This document shows positions 6,312-13,865 of a stretch of DNA of 14,912 bases, piece after piece. The notes beneath the pieces were generated by a model. That model saw nothing but the letters and a program-made list of their open reading frames with translations, had not been told where the DNA came from and made no database searches. The stretch comes from W0P28-013 sp963658575 (GTDB lineage: Bacteria > Bacteroidota > Bacteroidia > Bacteroidales > Paludibacteraceae), in assembly GCA_963658575.1 (NCBI GenBank), contig CAVKQB010000056.1, positions 1 to 14,912 on the forward strand, given 5' to 3'. Positions within the stretch are counted from its first letter, which is position 1. Each line of letters opens with the position of its first letter. Both the position numbers and the translations under genes were made by a program.

Positions 6312-6376
6312 TTAGAAACGTGTGAAGCACGAAAAACATAGAAACAATTAGAAACTGCGCGTAGCGCAAGAAACTT
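6312..6376 (+). repeat. AGAAAC array with two small covarying hairpins
   Basis: TTAGAAAC, ATAGAAAC, TTAGAAAC and CAAGAAAC recur across the stretch before the GT117 gene. Two related 11-mers, GTGTGAAGCAC (6320-6330) and GCGCGTAGCGC (6357-6367), lie 37 bp apart. Both form a small stem, and they differ at paired positions (T-A in one, C-G in the other). It sits immediately upstream of the start codon at 6383. I found no TTTG/TAnnTTTG promoter in this gap. Confidence 0.5.
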
Positions 6377-6382
6377 ACCAGC

Positions 6383-9300
6383 ATGAAACGATTCAAATTG
6401 TGGAACAACATCGTGGGCGGCGTGGTGTTTGCCATAGCGGCGGCCACCTACCTGCTGACGATTGAGCCGACGGCCAGTTTTTGGGACTGCGGCGAATTTA
6501 TTTCATCGGCATTCAAATTGGAAGTGGGGCACCCGCCTGGAGCACCTTTCTTCATGATGACGGCGCACCTGTTCACGCTTTTGGCCTCCGACCCGACGCA
6601 CGTCGCCATCATGGTCAATGCTATGTCGGCATTGTTCAGCGCACTCACCATCTTGTTCCTGTTTTGGACAATCACGCATTTGGCGCGCAAGGTGCTGGTG
6701 CAGGGCAACGAGGAGATTTCGCTGGCGAAAATGATTGCCATCTTGGGTGCTGGCGCTGTGGGCGCATTGGCCTACACGTTCTCCGATACGTTTTGGTTTT
6801 CGGCTGTCGAAGGCGAGGTGTATGCCTATTCGTCGCTGTTCACGGCGGTGGTCTTCTGGCTGATTCTGAAATGGGAGGATAGCGATGTCGAGTCGCCGTC
6901 GAGCGACCGCTGGCTGGTGCTTATCGCCTATCTGATGGGCTTGAGCATCGGTGTGCATCTGCTCAATTTGCTGGCCATTCCTGCCATCGTGTTGGTTTAC
7001 TATTTCAGAAAATACGAGCCAACGTGGAAGGGCGTTTTGGTGGCTTTGGCGGCTTCGGTGGCCATCTTGGCGGCGGTGCTCTACGGCTTGATTCCAGGCT
7101 TTGTGAAGGTGGCCAGCCGCTTCGAACTGCTGTTTACAAACGGTTTCGGACTGCCGTTCAACACGGGCTTGTCGATTTATATCGTGCTGTCGATTGCTGT
7201 GCTTGTGTGGGCTATTTGGGCTACGCAGTATGGCAAAAGCGACATTCAGGCCAAAGTGGCATTCCTCATCTCGATGACGCTGATTGGCATTCCGTTCATG
7301 GGCGGTTGGGTGCTTGGTCTGTTCATTATTGCGGCCGTGGCGGCGGTCTTGTTCGTCAAAAAAGAGGTGAGCCGCCGTTGGTTGAACACCATCGTGCTTT
7401 GTGCCACGGTGATGCTTATCGGTTACGCCTCGTATGCCATGATTGTGATACGTTCGATGGCCAACACGCCGATGGACCAAAATTCGCCCGAAGATGTATT
7501 CTCGCTGCAAGATTATCTGAACCGCGAGCAGTATGGCGACCGTCCGTTGTTCTATGGTGCCGTCTATTCCGCTCCCGAAAAATTGGAGGTGAAGGGCGAC
7601 TATTGCATGCCCATCGAAAAGGAGGGCGACCCCATTTGGATTTGCGCCGTGAAGACCGACCCCAACGAAAAAGATCGCTATGTAGTGGCCGGTTATAGGC
7701 ATGGCGGCTACGAAAAAGACAAACGCTTCATGATGCTTTTCCCGCGCATGTACAGCACCAGCGGCTCGCACGTCAATGCCTACAAATCGTGGGGCAACAT
7801 CAAAGGCAAACGCATCAGAGTCGACCGTTGTGGCCGGCAGGAGACCATCGTCTGCCCAACATTTGGCGAAAACCTGCGCTTCTTCTTCAGTTATCAACTG
7901 AATTTCATGTATTGGCGCTACTTTATGTGGAACTTCAGCGGTCGCCAAAACGATATTCAAGGGCATGGCGAGGTAGATCACGGCAATTGGATTACAGGTT
8001 TCGACTTTATCGACGAACTGATGCTCTGCGACCAATCGCAACTGCCCGATTCGCTGAAAGAGAACAAAGGACACAATCGCTATTTCATGTTGCCGTTGCT
8101 GCTCGGCATTCTGGGCATCGTTTGGCAACTCACGAAAGGCAGAAAAGGCACGCAAGGCTTTTGGATTACGTTCACACTGTTTTTCATGACAGGCATCGCC
8201 ATCGTGCTCTATCTGAACCAAACGCCCTATCAGCCACGCGAACGCGATTACGCCTACGCCGGCTCGTTCTACGCCTTCTGCATCTGGATAGGCTTGGGCG
8301 TTATCATCTTGGCCGAATGGTTGCAGAAAATCATGCCAAAAACGGCGGGCTCCATTGTGGCGACATTACTCTGCTTGTGCGTGCCGGCACTCATGGCGCA
8401 GCAAAACTGGGACGACCACGACCGCAGCGGACGTTACACCTGCCGCGATTTCGGTGCTAACTACCTGAACAGTTGCGCTCCAAACAGCATCTATTTCTGC
8501 AATGGCGACAACGACACCTTCCCCGTTTGGTACAACATGGAGGTGGAAGGCACACGCACCGATGCACGCGCCTGCAACCTGTCGTACCTCTCGACCGATT
8601 GGTACATCGACCAGATGAAACGTGGTGCCTACGAGTCGGCACCGCTGCCCATCACTTGGGAACGCAAGGACTATGTAACCGGCACACTCGACGTGTCGCG
8701 CGTGATAGACCACCCGCAGTTTGGCGGCACCATGCCGCTGGCGCAGGCGTTGGATTTGGTGCGCCGCCCCGAACTCATCGACAACGATGGCGTTGGCACG
8801 ATATTCGCCAGCACCGTTACCGTGCCCGTCGATAAGGAGCAGGCCATCGCCACTGGCACCGTCAAGCCCGAAGATGCCGACAAAATAGTCGACCAACTCG
8901 AAATAAAATTGCCGCGCATACTCGAAAAATCGAAACTGATGATGCTCGAGATGATCAACTCGAACAATTGGGAACGTCCCATCTACATCGCTGCGACTGT
9001 GGGCGACCAGTTCTATCCCGACGTGAAGAAATACATGCAACTCGAAGGCATGTGTTACCGTCTGGTGCCAATAGCCAATGAGGGTGGTCGTGGCCGCATC
9101 AATACTGAGGCGATGTACGACAACATGATGCATAAGTTCAGATTCGGCGGCATCGAAAATCCCGACGTTTACATCGACGAAACCATCATGCGCATGTGCC
9201 GCACGCACCGAATGATGTTTGCCTATTTGGCCGACGCGCTCATCGACGAGGGCAAAAACGACAGCGCACTGCAGGTGCTCGACTATGCCGCACAAGTGAT

Positions 9301-9601
9301 TCCGCACGAAACCGTGCCATACGAGTCGGTAGCGGCGATGATGGCGGGCAACTACTACGAACTTGGCGAAATGGCCAAAGGCGACGACATCATCGGCAAG
9401 GTGGTGGCCGATGTCTATCAAAACCTCGCATGGGCGGCATCGCTCCCAGCGGGCGACCGCTCACGCCTTTCGTACGAGATGGCACCGCACCAGAATCTGG
9501 GCATTCTGCAAAACATCTACTACACCTGCGCCGCATTCAATCGTCCCATAGCCGACGACATTCGCACAAATTACGAAAAATACTACCGATTGGCGCAATA
9601 A
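6383..9601 (+). CDS. GT117-family (DUF2723) membrane glycosyltransferase
   Basis: The 1072-residue protein belongs to the DUF2723 family, which CAZy lists as GT117 and which resembles protein O-mannosyltransferases of the GT-C fold. The hallmark first loop is present: F-W-D35-C-G-E38-F, where the acidic pair corresponds to the catalytic acidic region of GT-C enzymes, then VGHPPGAPFF at 48-57. Many membrane helices follow up to about residue 665, including a conserved segment near 610-640 (YQPRERDYAYAGSFYAF). The remaining 400 residues are soluble and presumably periplasmic, ending in helical repeats of TPR character (ALQVLDYAAQVI, YYELGEMAKGDDI). The likely job is transfer of a sugar or glycan from a polyprenyl carrier to exported protein or an envelope glycan; the acceptor is not visible. 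The length is normal for the Bacteroidota family. A terminator follows at 9610-9652. Confidence 0.9.
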   Translation: MKRFKLWNNIVGGVVFAIAAATYLLTIEPTASFWDCGEFISSAFKLEVGHPPGAPFFMMTAHLFTLLASDPTHVAIMVNAMSALFSALTILFLFWTITHLARKVLVQGNEEISLAKMIAILGAGAVGALAYTFSDTFWFSAVEGEVYAYSSLFTAVVFWLILKWEDSDVESPSSDRWLVLIAYLMGLSIGVHLLNLLAIPAIVLVYYFRKYEPTWKGVLVALAASVAILAAVLYGLIPGFVKVASRFELLFTNGFGLPFNTGLSIYIVLSIAVLVWAIWATQYGKSDIQAKVAFLISMTLIGIPFMGGWVLGLFIIAAVAAVLFVKKEVSRRWLNTIVLCATVMLIGYASYAMIVIRSMANTPMDQNSPEDVFSLQDYLNREQYGDRPLFYGAVYSAPEKLEVKGDYCMPIEKEGDPIWICAVKTDPNEKDRYVVAGYRHGGYEKDKRFMMLFPRMYSTSGSHVNAYKSWGNIKGKRIRVDRCGRQETIVCPTFGENLRFFFSYQLNFMYWRYFMWNFSGRQNDIQGHGEVDHGNWITGFDFIDELMLCDQSQLPDSLKENKGHNRYFMLPLLLGILGIVWQLTKGRKGTQGFWITFTLFFMTGIAIVLYLNQTPYQPRERDYAYAGSFYAFCIWIGLGVIILAEWLQKIMPKTAGSIVATLLCLCVPALMAQQNWDDHDRSGRYTCRDFGANYLNSCAPNSIYFCNGDNDTFPVWYNMEVEGTRTDARACNLSYLSTDWYIDQMKRGAYESAPLPITWERKDYVTGTLDVSRVIDHPQFGGTMPLAQALDLVRRPELIDNDGVGTIFASTVTVPVDKEQAIATGTVKPEDADKIVDQLEIKLPRILEKSKLMMLEMINSNNWERPIYIAATVGDQFYPDVKKYMQLEGMCYRLVPIANEGGRGRINTEAMYDNMMHKFRFGGIENPDVYIDETIMRMCRTHRMMFAYLADALIDEGKNDSALQVLDYAAQVIPHETVPYESVAAMMAGNYYELGEMAKGDDIIGKVVADVYQNLAWAASLPAGDRSRLSYEMAPHQNLGILQNIYYTCAAFNRPIADDIRTNYEKYYRLAQ

Positions 9602-9609
9602 ACAAACAT

Positions 9610-9652
9610 GTGGCGGTTTCTCCCAATAGAGTGGGGAAGCCGCCACACTTTT
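9610..9652 (+). terminator. Terminator after the GT117 gene, merging into an octamer array
   Basis: GTGGCGGTTTCTCC (9610-9623) pairs with GGGGAAGCCGCCAC (9633-9646), a 14-bp stem with two G-U pairs. It is followed by A-C-TTTT and then repeated ACACTTTT units. The T tract is broken by the ACAC spacers, so efficiency may be less than full. The stem's last two bases are also the first two bases of the octamer array. Confidence 0.75.
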
Positions 9653-9716
9653 ACACTTTTACACTTTTACACTTTCACACTTTCTCACTTTCTCACTTTC
9701 TCACTTTCTCACTTTC
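9645..9716 (+). repeat. Nine in-register octamers (WCACTTTY) before the deacetylase gene
   Basis: Counting from 9645, nine 8-bp units follow without interruption: three ACACTTTT, two ACACTTTC and four TCACTTTC. A partial ACAC follows at 9717-9720, and the start codon is at 9727. The gradual change along the array is typical of growth by slippage or unequal exchange. On the template strand the units are purine-rich. The array occupies the place where promoter and ribosome site of the next gene would be expected, and no TTTG/TAnnTTTG promoter is visible there. Confidence 0.9.
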
Positions 9717-9726
9717 ACACTCAACT

Positions 9727-10335
9727 ATGTTTATCGAACAACCTCCGTTTGTCATGCGCTGGATTTGGCATGGTCTTTGGCGGCGCAAAGTGGCCGGCAA
9801 ACGCCAAATCTACCTCACTTTCGACGATGGTCCCTGTCCCGAAACTACACCTCAATTGCTCGACATTCTCGACCGTAACGGCGTGAAAGCCACCTTTTTC
9901 TGCGTAGGCGACAACGCGCGCAAATATCCCGAACTGTTCGCCCAATTGCAACAGCGCGGACACCATGTGGGCAACCACACCATGCACCACTTGAGAGGCT
10001 TCCGCACAGGCTGCCAAGCCTACATCGACGATGTGGCCGAAGCCGACCGCTACATCGGCAGCACACTGATGCGCCCACCCTACGGACGCATCAAATGGTC
10101 GCAACTGTGGCACTTGCGGCAACATTACACGGTCGTCTTTTGGGACGTCATCACGCGCGACTACAACCGCAATCTGTCGCCCGAACGCGTTTGCGACAAC
10201 GTGCGCCGTTACGCCCGCAACGGCTCCATCATCGTCTTTCACGACTCGAAAAAAGCCTCCAAAAACATGCTTGCCGCCATTCAGCCCGCCATTGACTTCC
10301 TGAAATCCGAAGGCTACGAATTCGCCCTGCTGTGA
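9727..10335 (+). CDS. Polysaccharide deacetylase family protein (CE4/NodB domain)
   Basis: The 202-residue protein is essentially one NodB homology domain. Its motifs appear in order: TFDDGP at 31-36 (D33 catalytic base, D34 metal ligand), H84-T-M-H-H88 for the two metal histidines, RPPYGR at 116-121, W139-D140-V-I-T-R-D145, and IIVFHD at 168-173 with H172 as catalytic acid. All key residues are present, so a metal-dependent hydrolase removing acetyl groups from an envelope or cell-wall glycan is expected. There is no standard signal peptide or lipobox; the N-terminus (FVMRWIWHGLW) is only moderately hydrophobic, so location is unclear. The frame stays open upstream to 9196, but that part overlaps the GT117 gene and repeats, and TFDDGP homologues start close to this ATG. 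It may depend on readthrough from the GT117 gene. Confidence 0.9.
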   Translation: MFIEQPPFVMRWIWHGLWRRKVAGKRQIYLTFDDGPCPETTPQLLDILDRNGVKATFFCVGDNARKYPELFAQLQQRGHHVGNHTMHHLRGFRTGCQAYIDDVAEADRYIGSTLMRPPYGRIKWSQLWHLRQHYTVVFWDVITRDYNRNLSPERVCDNVRRYARNGSIIVFHDSKKASKNMLAAIQPAIDFLKSEGYEFALL

Positions 10336-10337
10336 GA

Positions 10338-10409
10338 AATGATTTAATGACTTAATGACTTAATGACTCAATAACTCAATAACTCAATGATTCAATGATT
10401 CGATGAGTT
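10338..10409 (+). repeat. Nine in-register octamers (AATGACTY-like) after the deacetylase gene
   Basis: Units of 8 bp run from 10338: AATGATTT, AATGACTT twice, AATGACTC, AATAACTC twice, AATGATTC twice, then the diverged GATGAGTT. The array begins two bases after the deacetylase stop codon. Neighbouring units are most alike, as expected for slippage-driven growth. No terminator hairpin with a T tract was found for the deacetylase gene in this gap. Confidence 0.85.
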
Positions 10410-10470
10410 GTTTGTAACGTCTTTATAATCAGTTGTTTGGGCGCGTTGCCGAAAAAGTTTGCATTTTTGC

Positions 10471-10501
10471 TTTGTTTTTCATGAAAAATGCACTAACTTT
10501 G
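10471..10501 (+). promoter_or_regulatory. Consensus Bacteroidota promoter for the T9SS repeat-protein operon
   Basis: TTTG (10471-10474), 19 bases, then TAACTTTG (10494-10501) matches the full TTTG-N19-TAnnTTTG consensus. Transcription should start near 10508, which leaves a leader of about 235 nt before the ATG at 10743. This is the best promoter in the window. Confidence 0.85.
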
Positions 10502-10546
10502 CCGATATGTTGTGTGGCTTGTTTAGTAATACGGAGCAGAAACGTA

Positions 10547-10575
10547 GAACGTACGCTGGTATGTTCTCGTTTTTT
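10547..10575 (+). terminator. Attenuator-like hairpin in the leader of the T9SS repeat-protein gene
   Basis: GAACGTAC (10547-10554) pairs with GTATGTTC (10559-10566) around a GCTG loop, with one G-U pair. Six T follow after three bases (10570-10575). It lies about 40 nt downstream of the predicted start point and 168 nt before the start codon, so it would stop transcription early if it works. The stem is only 8 bp and half A/T, so strength is uncertain. Confidence 0.45.
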
Positions 10576-10742
10576 GTATCTAACTCGCTGAATATCAACG
10601 CTTTACCCCCCCCATATGCGGGGTTAGGAATTTTTCCCTACTCTTGTAATTTTTTGCGCTTCCGGACGAATTTTTATTCGCCCGTTGTTGGCGTGTGTGT
10701 GGGGAGGGGGAGAGGATTTTTGACTTGTTTTTTTAGCAAAAA

Positions 10743-13700
10743 ATGGTAACGAATTTAATAAATAGGTTTGCTTTTCGACAAATAATAACTGTTTGTTTAT
10801 TCTTTTGTGTGTGCTTAGCAAAAGCAGATGAAGCTTACCATATACAACTGAGTCAGCCTGAACCAACTTTGTGTGGTTCGCAAAGTTTTACTTTTTCGGC
10901 AAATGTTAGTTCCGATGCTGGAATTTTAACATCATGTATTTATTCGTGGTATGTTAAAAAGCCTACTACTTCAGATTTTGTTTTATTAGATGATAACGAT
11001 TCTTCTTGTACGATCATTCCTACAGACTTTGGTTCTTATGCAGTTTTTGTGTCAGTAACTCCTACTGAAAGTACGACACCATTTAACTCTGATACGATAA
11101 CAGTGCAATTGTTCGACGATTTGATTACTCCAACAATCTCTGGCGATGCCACAATTTGTTACAACACGGCACCAAATAATTTAGAGGTTACAACTGCAGC
11201 CCAAGGTGGTGCTGGACGTTACAGTTACCAGTGGCAACAGTCTGCCGATGGTGTGACGTTTACCAACATTACAGATGCAACTAACACGAGCCTTCAACTC
11301 GGGAATCTGACACAAACAACTTATTATCAACTTGTTACGACCGATATCGAATGTGGTTCGGTTACTTCGAACGTTGTTACAATCACGGTTTATGATGATT
11401 TGATTGCTCCAACAATCTCTGGCAATGCCACAATTTGTTACAACACGACACCAAATAATTTAGCGGTTACAATTGCAGCCCAAGGTGGTGCTGGACGTTA
11501 CAGTTACCAGTGGCAACAGTCTGCCGATGGTGTGACGTTTACCAACATTACAGATGCAACTAACACGAGCCTTCAACTCGGGAATCTGACACAAACAACT
11601 TATTATCAACTTGTTACGACCGATATCGAATGTGGTTCGGTTACTTCGAACGTTGTTACAATCACGGTTTATGATGATTTGAAAGTTAGCGTGGCTGAAA
11701 AAACGCAGCCATTGTGCTTTCAAACAAAGGGAAAAATTAGAGTTAACGCTACTGGCGCGGGTGACAAATTCACCTATCAATGGCAAAAATTAAATGACAA
11801 TAGCAACTTTGTTGATATTTCTGGGGCGAATAACGTTGAATACGAGGTAAGTGGCGATAATGCAGGTACATTTTACTATAGGTGTGTGGTGTCACCTATA
11901 TTTGGTTGTACTAAAAAGACGAGCGATACTATTCCCGTTTTGGTATACGATGATGTAACTGCTGCGCAAATTGGTGACAATGACACTATTTGCTATGGCT
12001 TTGATTCGAAAACGCTTTCTATTGTGAAATCTGCACAAGGAGGTGATGGTAAGTTCACATATCGTTGGATGCAACGCTCAATTGCCAAAACAAATTTTGA
12101 ATACATCGCAGGCGAGACTTTTGAAAGTTACACCCCTAGAAATTTGACAGGAACTACTGAGTATAAATTAGAAATAAGTAATGTTTGCAAAACAGTGTAT
12201 TCTAACACTATTACAATAGTAGTACGCGAAAGGCTGAACCCGCCAGAAATCTCGTATGCTGGCGATACCATTTGTTACAACACAGTGCCGAATGTGCTTC
12301 GTCGTTCGGTCAATGCAAAAGGCGGTAGTGACGATTCTTTTACATACCAGTGGCAACAGTCTGCCGATGGTTTGACGTTTATCGATATTGCAGGAGAAAC
12401 TGGCGATCTTTATGCTCCAACAGCCTTGAAAACCAATCATTACTATCGTTTGCGTGCAAGTTCGGAAAAATTATGTGGCGATATATATTCAAATGTTATC
12501 GCTATCCATGTTTATGATAGTTTGTATGCTGTGGCAAGCACAGCTGTATCCCACATTTGTTATCAGACGAGTGCATCAATGTCGGTGGTAGCGCGCGGAG
12601 GCGGCGAAGCTTATTCCTATCAGTGGCAACAATCTGAAGATGGAATTGATTTCCGAGATATCTCTTCGGCAACTTATGCAACTTATACCACTAACAAATT
12701 GTCTGATGGTGTTTATTACTACCGTTGTGTGGTAAGTACACAAAAATGCGAAGATGTTTGGTGTATGAGCAATCATGTAAGGGTCGATGTTTATGAAGAT
12801 TTGACTGCTGGCGTAATTGCTGGAACTGACAGCACTTGCTATGGTTATGCTCCAACCGAGAATTTCTATTTTGCAGAAAAACCAACAGGTGTTGATGGCG
12901 CGTATGCTTACCAATGGCAAAAACGCATTGTAAATGCACAATGGGACGATATTTTGGGTGCTACGAATGAACAATATGCACCAGAAGCATTGACCGAAAA
13001 CACTGAATACCGTGTTGTGGTTTCATCGGTTTGCTGTTCTAAAACGACAAACAGCATTTTAGTCCGTGTAAATCCGCTACCCGTGGAACAAGTCGTAAGT
13101 GGCGATAACGACGTATGCTATAATCAGTACAATATCTATTCTATTGACCACTTGAATAGCGGTTTCACTTATGAATGGTCGCTGCAAAGTGAGTGCGGAA
13201 AAATAATTTCGTCATCAATAGATACAACTGCAATTGTGGTATTTTGGGAAAAAGCCGATTCACACGATGAGGTTTGGCTTACTATTACCGATAATAAAAC
13301 AGGTTGCGAACGCATTGTCGCTTTCCCCATAACTATTTGTAACGAGGGCGCCCTAGACGGAACCATTATTGTGCGTAAACCAAGCAGTAACATTCTCGTT
13401 TGTAAAGAAGATCGTGATATTTTCTACCAGTGGGGCTTTACCGATAAGGCTTCGCTGGTCGAAACGCCTATCGACGATTCGAACCGCCGATATGTGTTGT
13501 TGCCGCACACTTTTGATTCCGACGCTTACGATTATTGGCTTGTTACTCGGCCTTCAGAGACTTCGAAATGTCATACGAAAAGCGTTTATTCTCCCGAAAA
13601 TGATACGTTAATAGTTGCTCCTGTCGCCAATGTTTCGATGCCTACGCATGTTCATAAAACTCTTCCAATAAGCATTCAAAATCCATCGGAAGAAGAAATC

Positions 13701-13865
13701 ATTTGCCTTATCTACGATGTCGGTGGGCGATGTCTTGCACGGTACAATTTTGGGGTGTCTGCTTTTGTTGAAACAATACTTCCGCTCGATGTTGTTAGTG
13801 GATTGTATTTTGTGTGCGTGGAAATAGGGGCTTATGTTGAAACCTATAAACTGATTGCAAAATGA
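10743..13865 (+). CDS. Ig-like repeat surface protein with T9SS C-terminal sorting domain
   Basis: The 1040-residue protein starts with a signal peptide (about 1-29, core IITVCLFFCVCLA). After an N-terminal Ig-like region (30-126) come eight modules of 90-96 residues: 127-219, 220-312, 313-404, 405-497, 498-593, 594-686, 687-776 and 777-866. The modules show C-Y near the start (Leu in place of Ile-C-Y variants in the third), an aromatic-x-W-Q centre (for example YQWQQSADG) and usually a second cysteine near position 79, as in Ig-like/PKD-like folds with a disulfide. A linker (867-963) leads to a C-terminal domain (964-1040) with the T9SS type A pattern: ISIQNP, then LIYDVGGR, then SGLYFV, ending TYKLIAK. 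Export by Sec, then T9SS, with surface attachment or release, is expected. An adhesin or scaffold role is inference; no enzyme domain is seen. The stop overlaps the next start (ATGA). Confidence 0.9.
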   Translation: MVTNLINRFAFRQIITVCLFFCVCLAKADEAYHIQLSQPEPTLCGSQSFTFSANVSSDAGILTSCIYSWYVKKPTTSDFVLLDDNDSSCTIIPTDFGSYAVFVSVTPTESTTPFNSDTITVQLFDDLITPTISGDATICYNTAPNNLEVTTAAQGGAGRYSYQWQQSADGVTFTNITDATNTSLQLGNLTQTTYYQLVTTDIECGSVTSNVVTITVYDDLIAPTISGNATICYNTTPNNLAVTIAAQGGAGRYSYQWQQSADGVTFTNITDATNTSLQLGNLTQTTYYQLVTTDIECGSVTSNVVTITVYDDLKVSVAEKTQPLCFQTKGKIRVNATGAGDKFTYQWQKLNDNSNFVDISGANNVEYEVSGDNAGTFYYRCVVSPIFGCTKKTSDTIPVLVYDDVTAAQIGDNDTICYGFDSKTLSIVKSAQGGDGKFTYRWMQRSIAKTNFEYIAGETFESYTPRNLTGTTEYKLEISNVCKTVYSNTITIVVRERLNPPEISYAGDTICYNTVPNVLRRSVNAKGGSDDSFTYQWQQSADGLTFIDIAGETGDLYAPTALKTNHYYRLRASSEKLCGDIYSNVIAIHVYDSLYAVASTAVSHICYQTSASMSVVARGGGEAYSYQWQQSEDGIDFRDISSATYATYTTNKLSDGVYYYRCVVSTQKCEDVWCMSNHVRVDVYEDLTAGVIAGTDSTCYGYAPTENFYFAEKPTGVDGAYAYQWQKRIVNAQWDDILGATNEQYAPEALTENTEYRVVVSSVCCSKTTNSILVRVNPLPVEQVVSGDNDVCYNQYNIYSIDHLNSGFTYEWSLQSECGKIISSSIDTTAIVVFWEKADSHDEVWLTITDNKTGCERIVAFPITICNEGALDGTIIVRKPSSNILVCKEDRDIFYQWGFTDKASLVETPIDDSNRRYVLLPHTFDSDAYDYWLVTRPSETSKCHTKSVYSPENDTLIVAPVANVSMPTHVHKTLPISIQNPSEEEIICLIYDVGGRCLARYNFGVSAFVETILPLDVVSGLYFVCVEIGAYVETYKLIAK
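11121..11678 (+). repeat. Two adjacent 279-bp coding repeats, 274 of 279 bases identical
   Basis: Copy 1 is 11121-11399 and copy 2 is 11400-11678, encoding residues 127-219 and 220-312 of the T9SS protein. By direct comparison they differ at 11127, 11145, 11169, 11185 and 11194 (and the equivalents 279 bp on). The last 205 bp are identical. Other modules of the protein are much more diverged, so this is a recent duplication or recent gene conversion. The unit is a whole number of codons, so gain or loss keeps the frame. Confidence 0.95.

Larger units (their letters stand above)
10336..10742. other. 407-bp gap: octamer array, promoter, and long leader of the surface-protein gene
   Basis: From left to right the gap holds the nine-unit array, a well-formed promoter (10471-10501), and a leader of about 235 nt with several small inverted repeats. 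One looks like a terminator (10547-10575). Others are ACCCC/GGGGT around 10605-10625 and CGAAT/ATTCG near 10668-10681. A run of eight C (10606-10613) and a G-rich stretch near 10699-10711 are also present. A 96-codon open frame (10459-10749) crosses promoter and leader; I do not regard it as a gene. Confidence 0.6.

Noticed and set aside
6503..8221. 572-codon open frame on the minus strand
   Set aside because: It is antisense to the GT117 gene, with a His/Arg/Gln-rich low-information product and no recognisable domain.
9196..9726. Upstream extension of the deacetylase frame
   Set aside because: It overlaps the GT117 gene in another frame, gives Arg-rich nonsense and then crosses the octamer array. 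The NodB domain begins just after the ATG at 9727.
9645..10409. CRISPR array
   Set aside because: Units are 8 bp with no spacers, far too short for CRISPR repeats, and no cas genes are present.
10699..10711. G-quadruplex
   Set aside because: Only two long G runs are present (GGGG and GGGGG); four are needed on one strand within a short span.
10459..10749. 96-codon open frame before the T9SS gene
   Set aside because: It spans the consensus promoter and leader and has no family resemblance or leader-peptide character.
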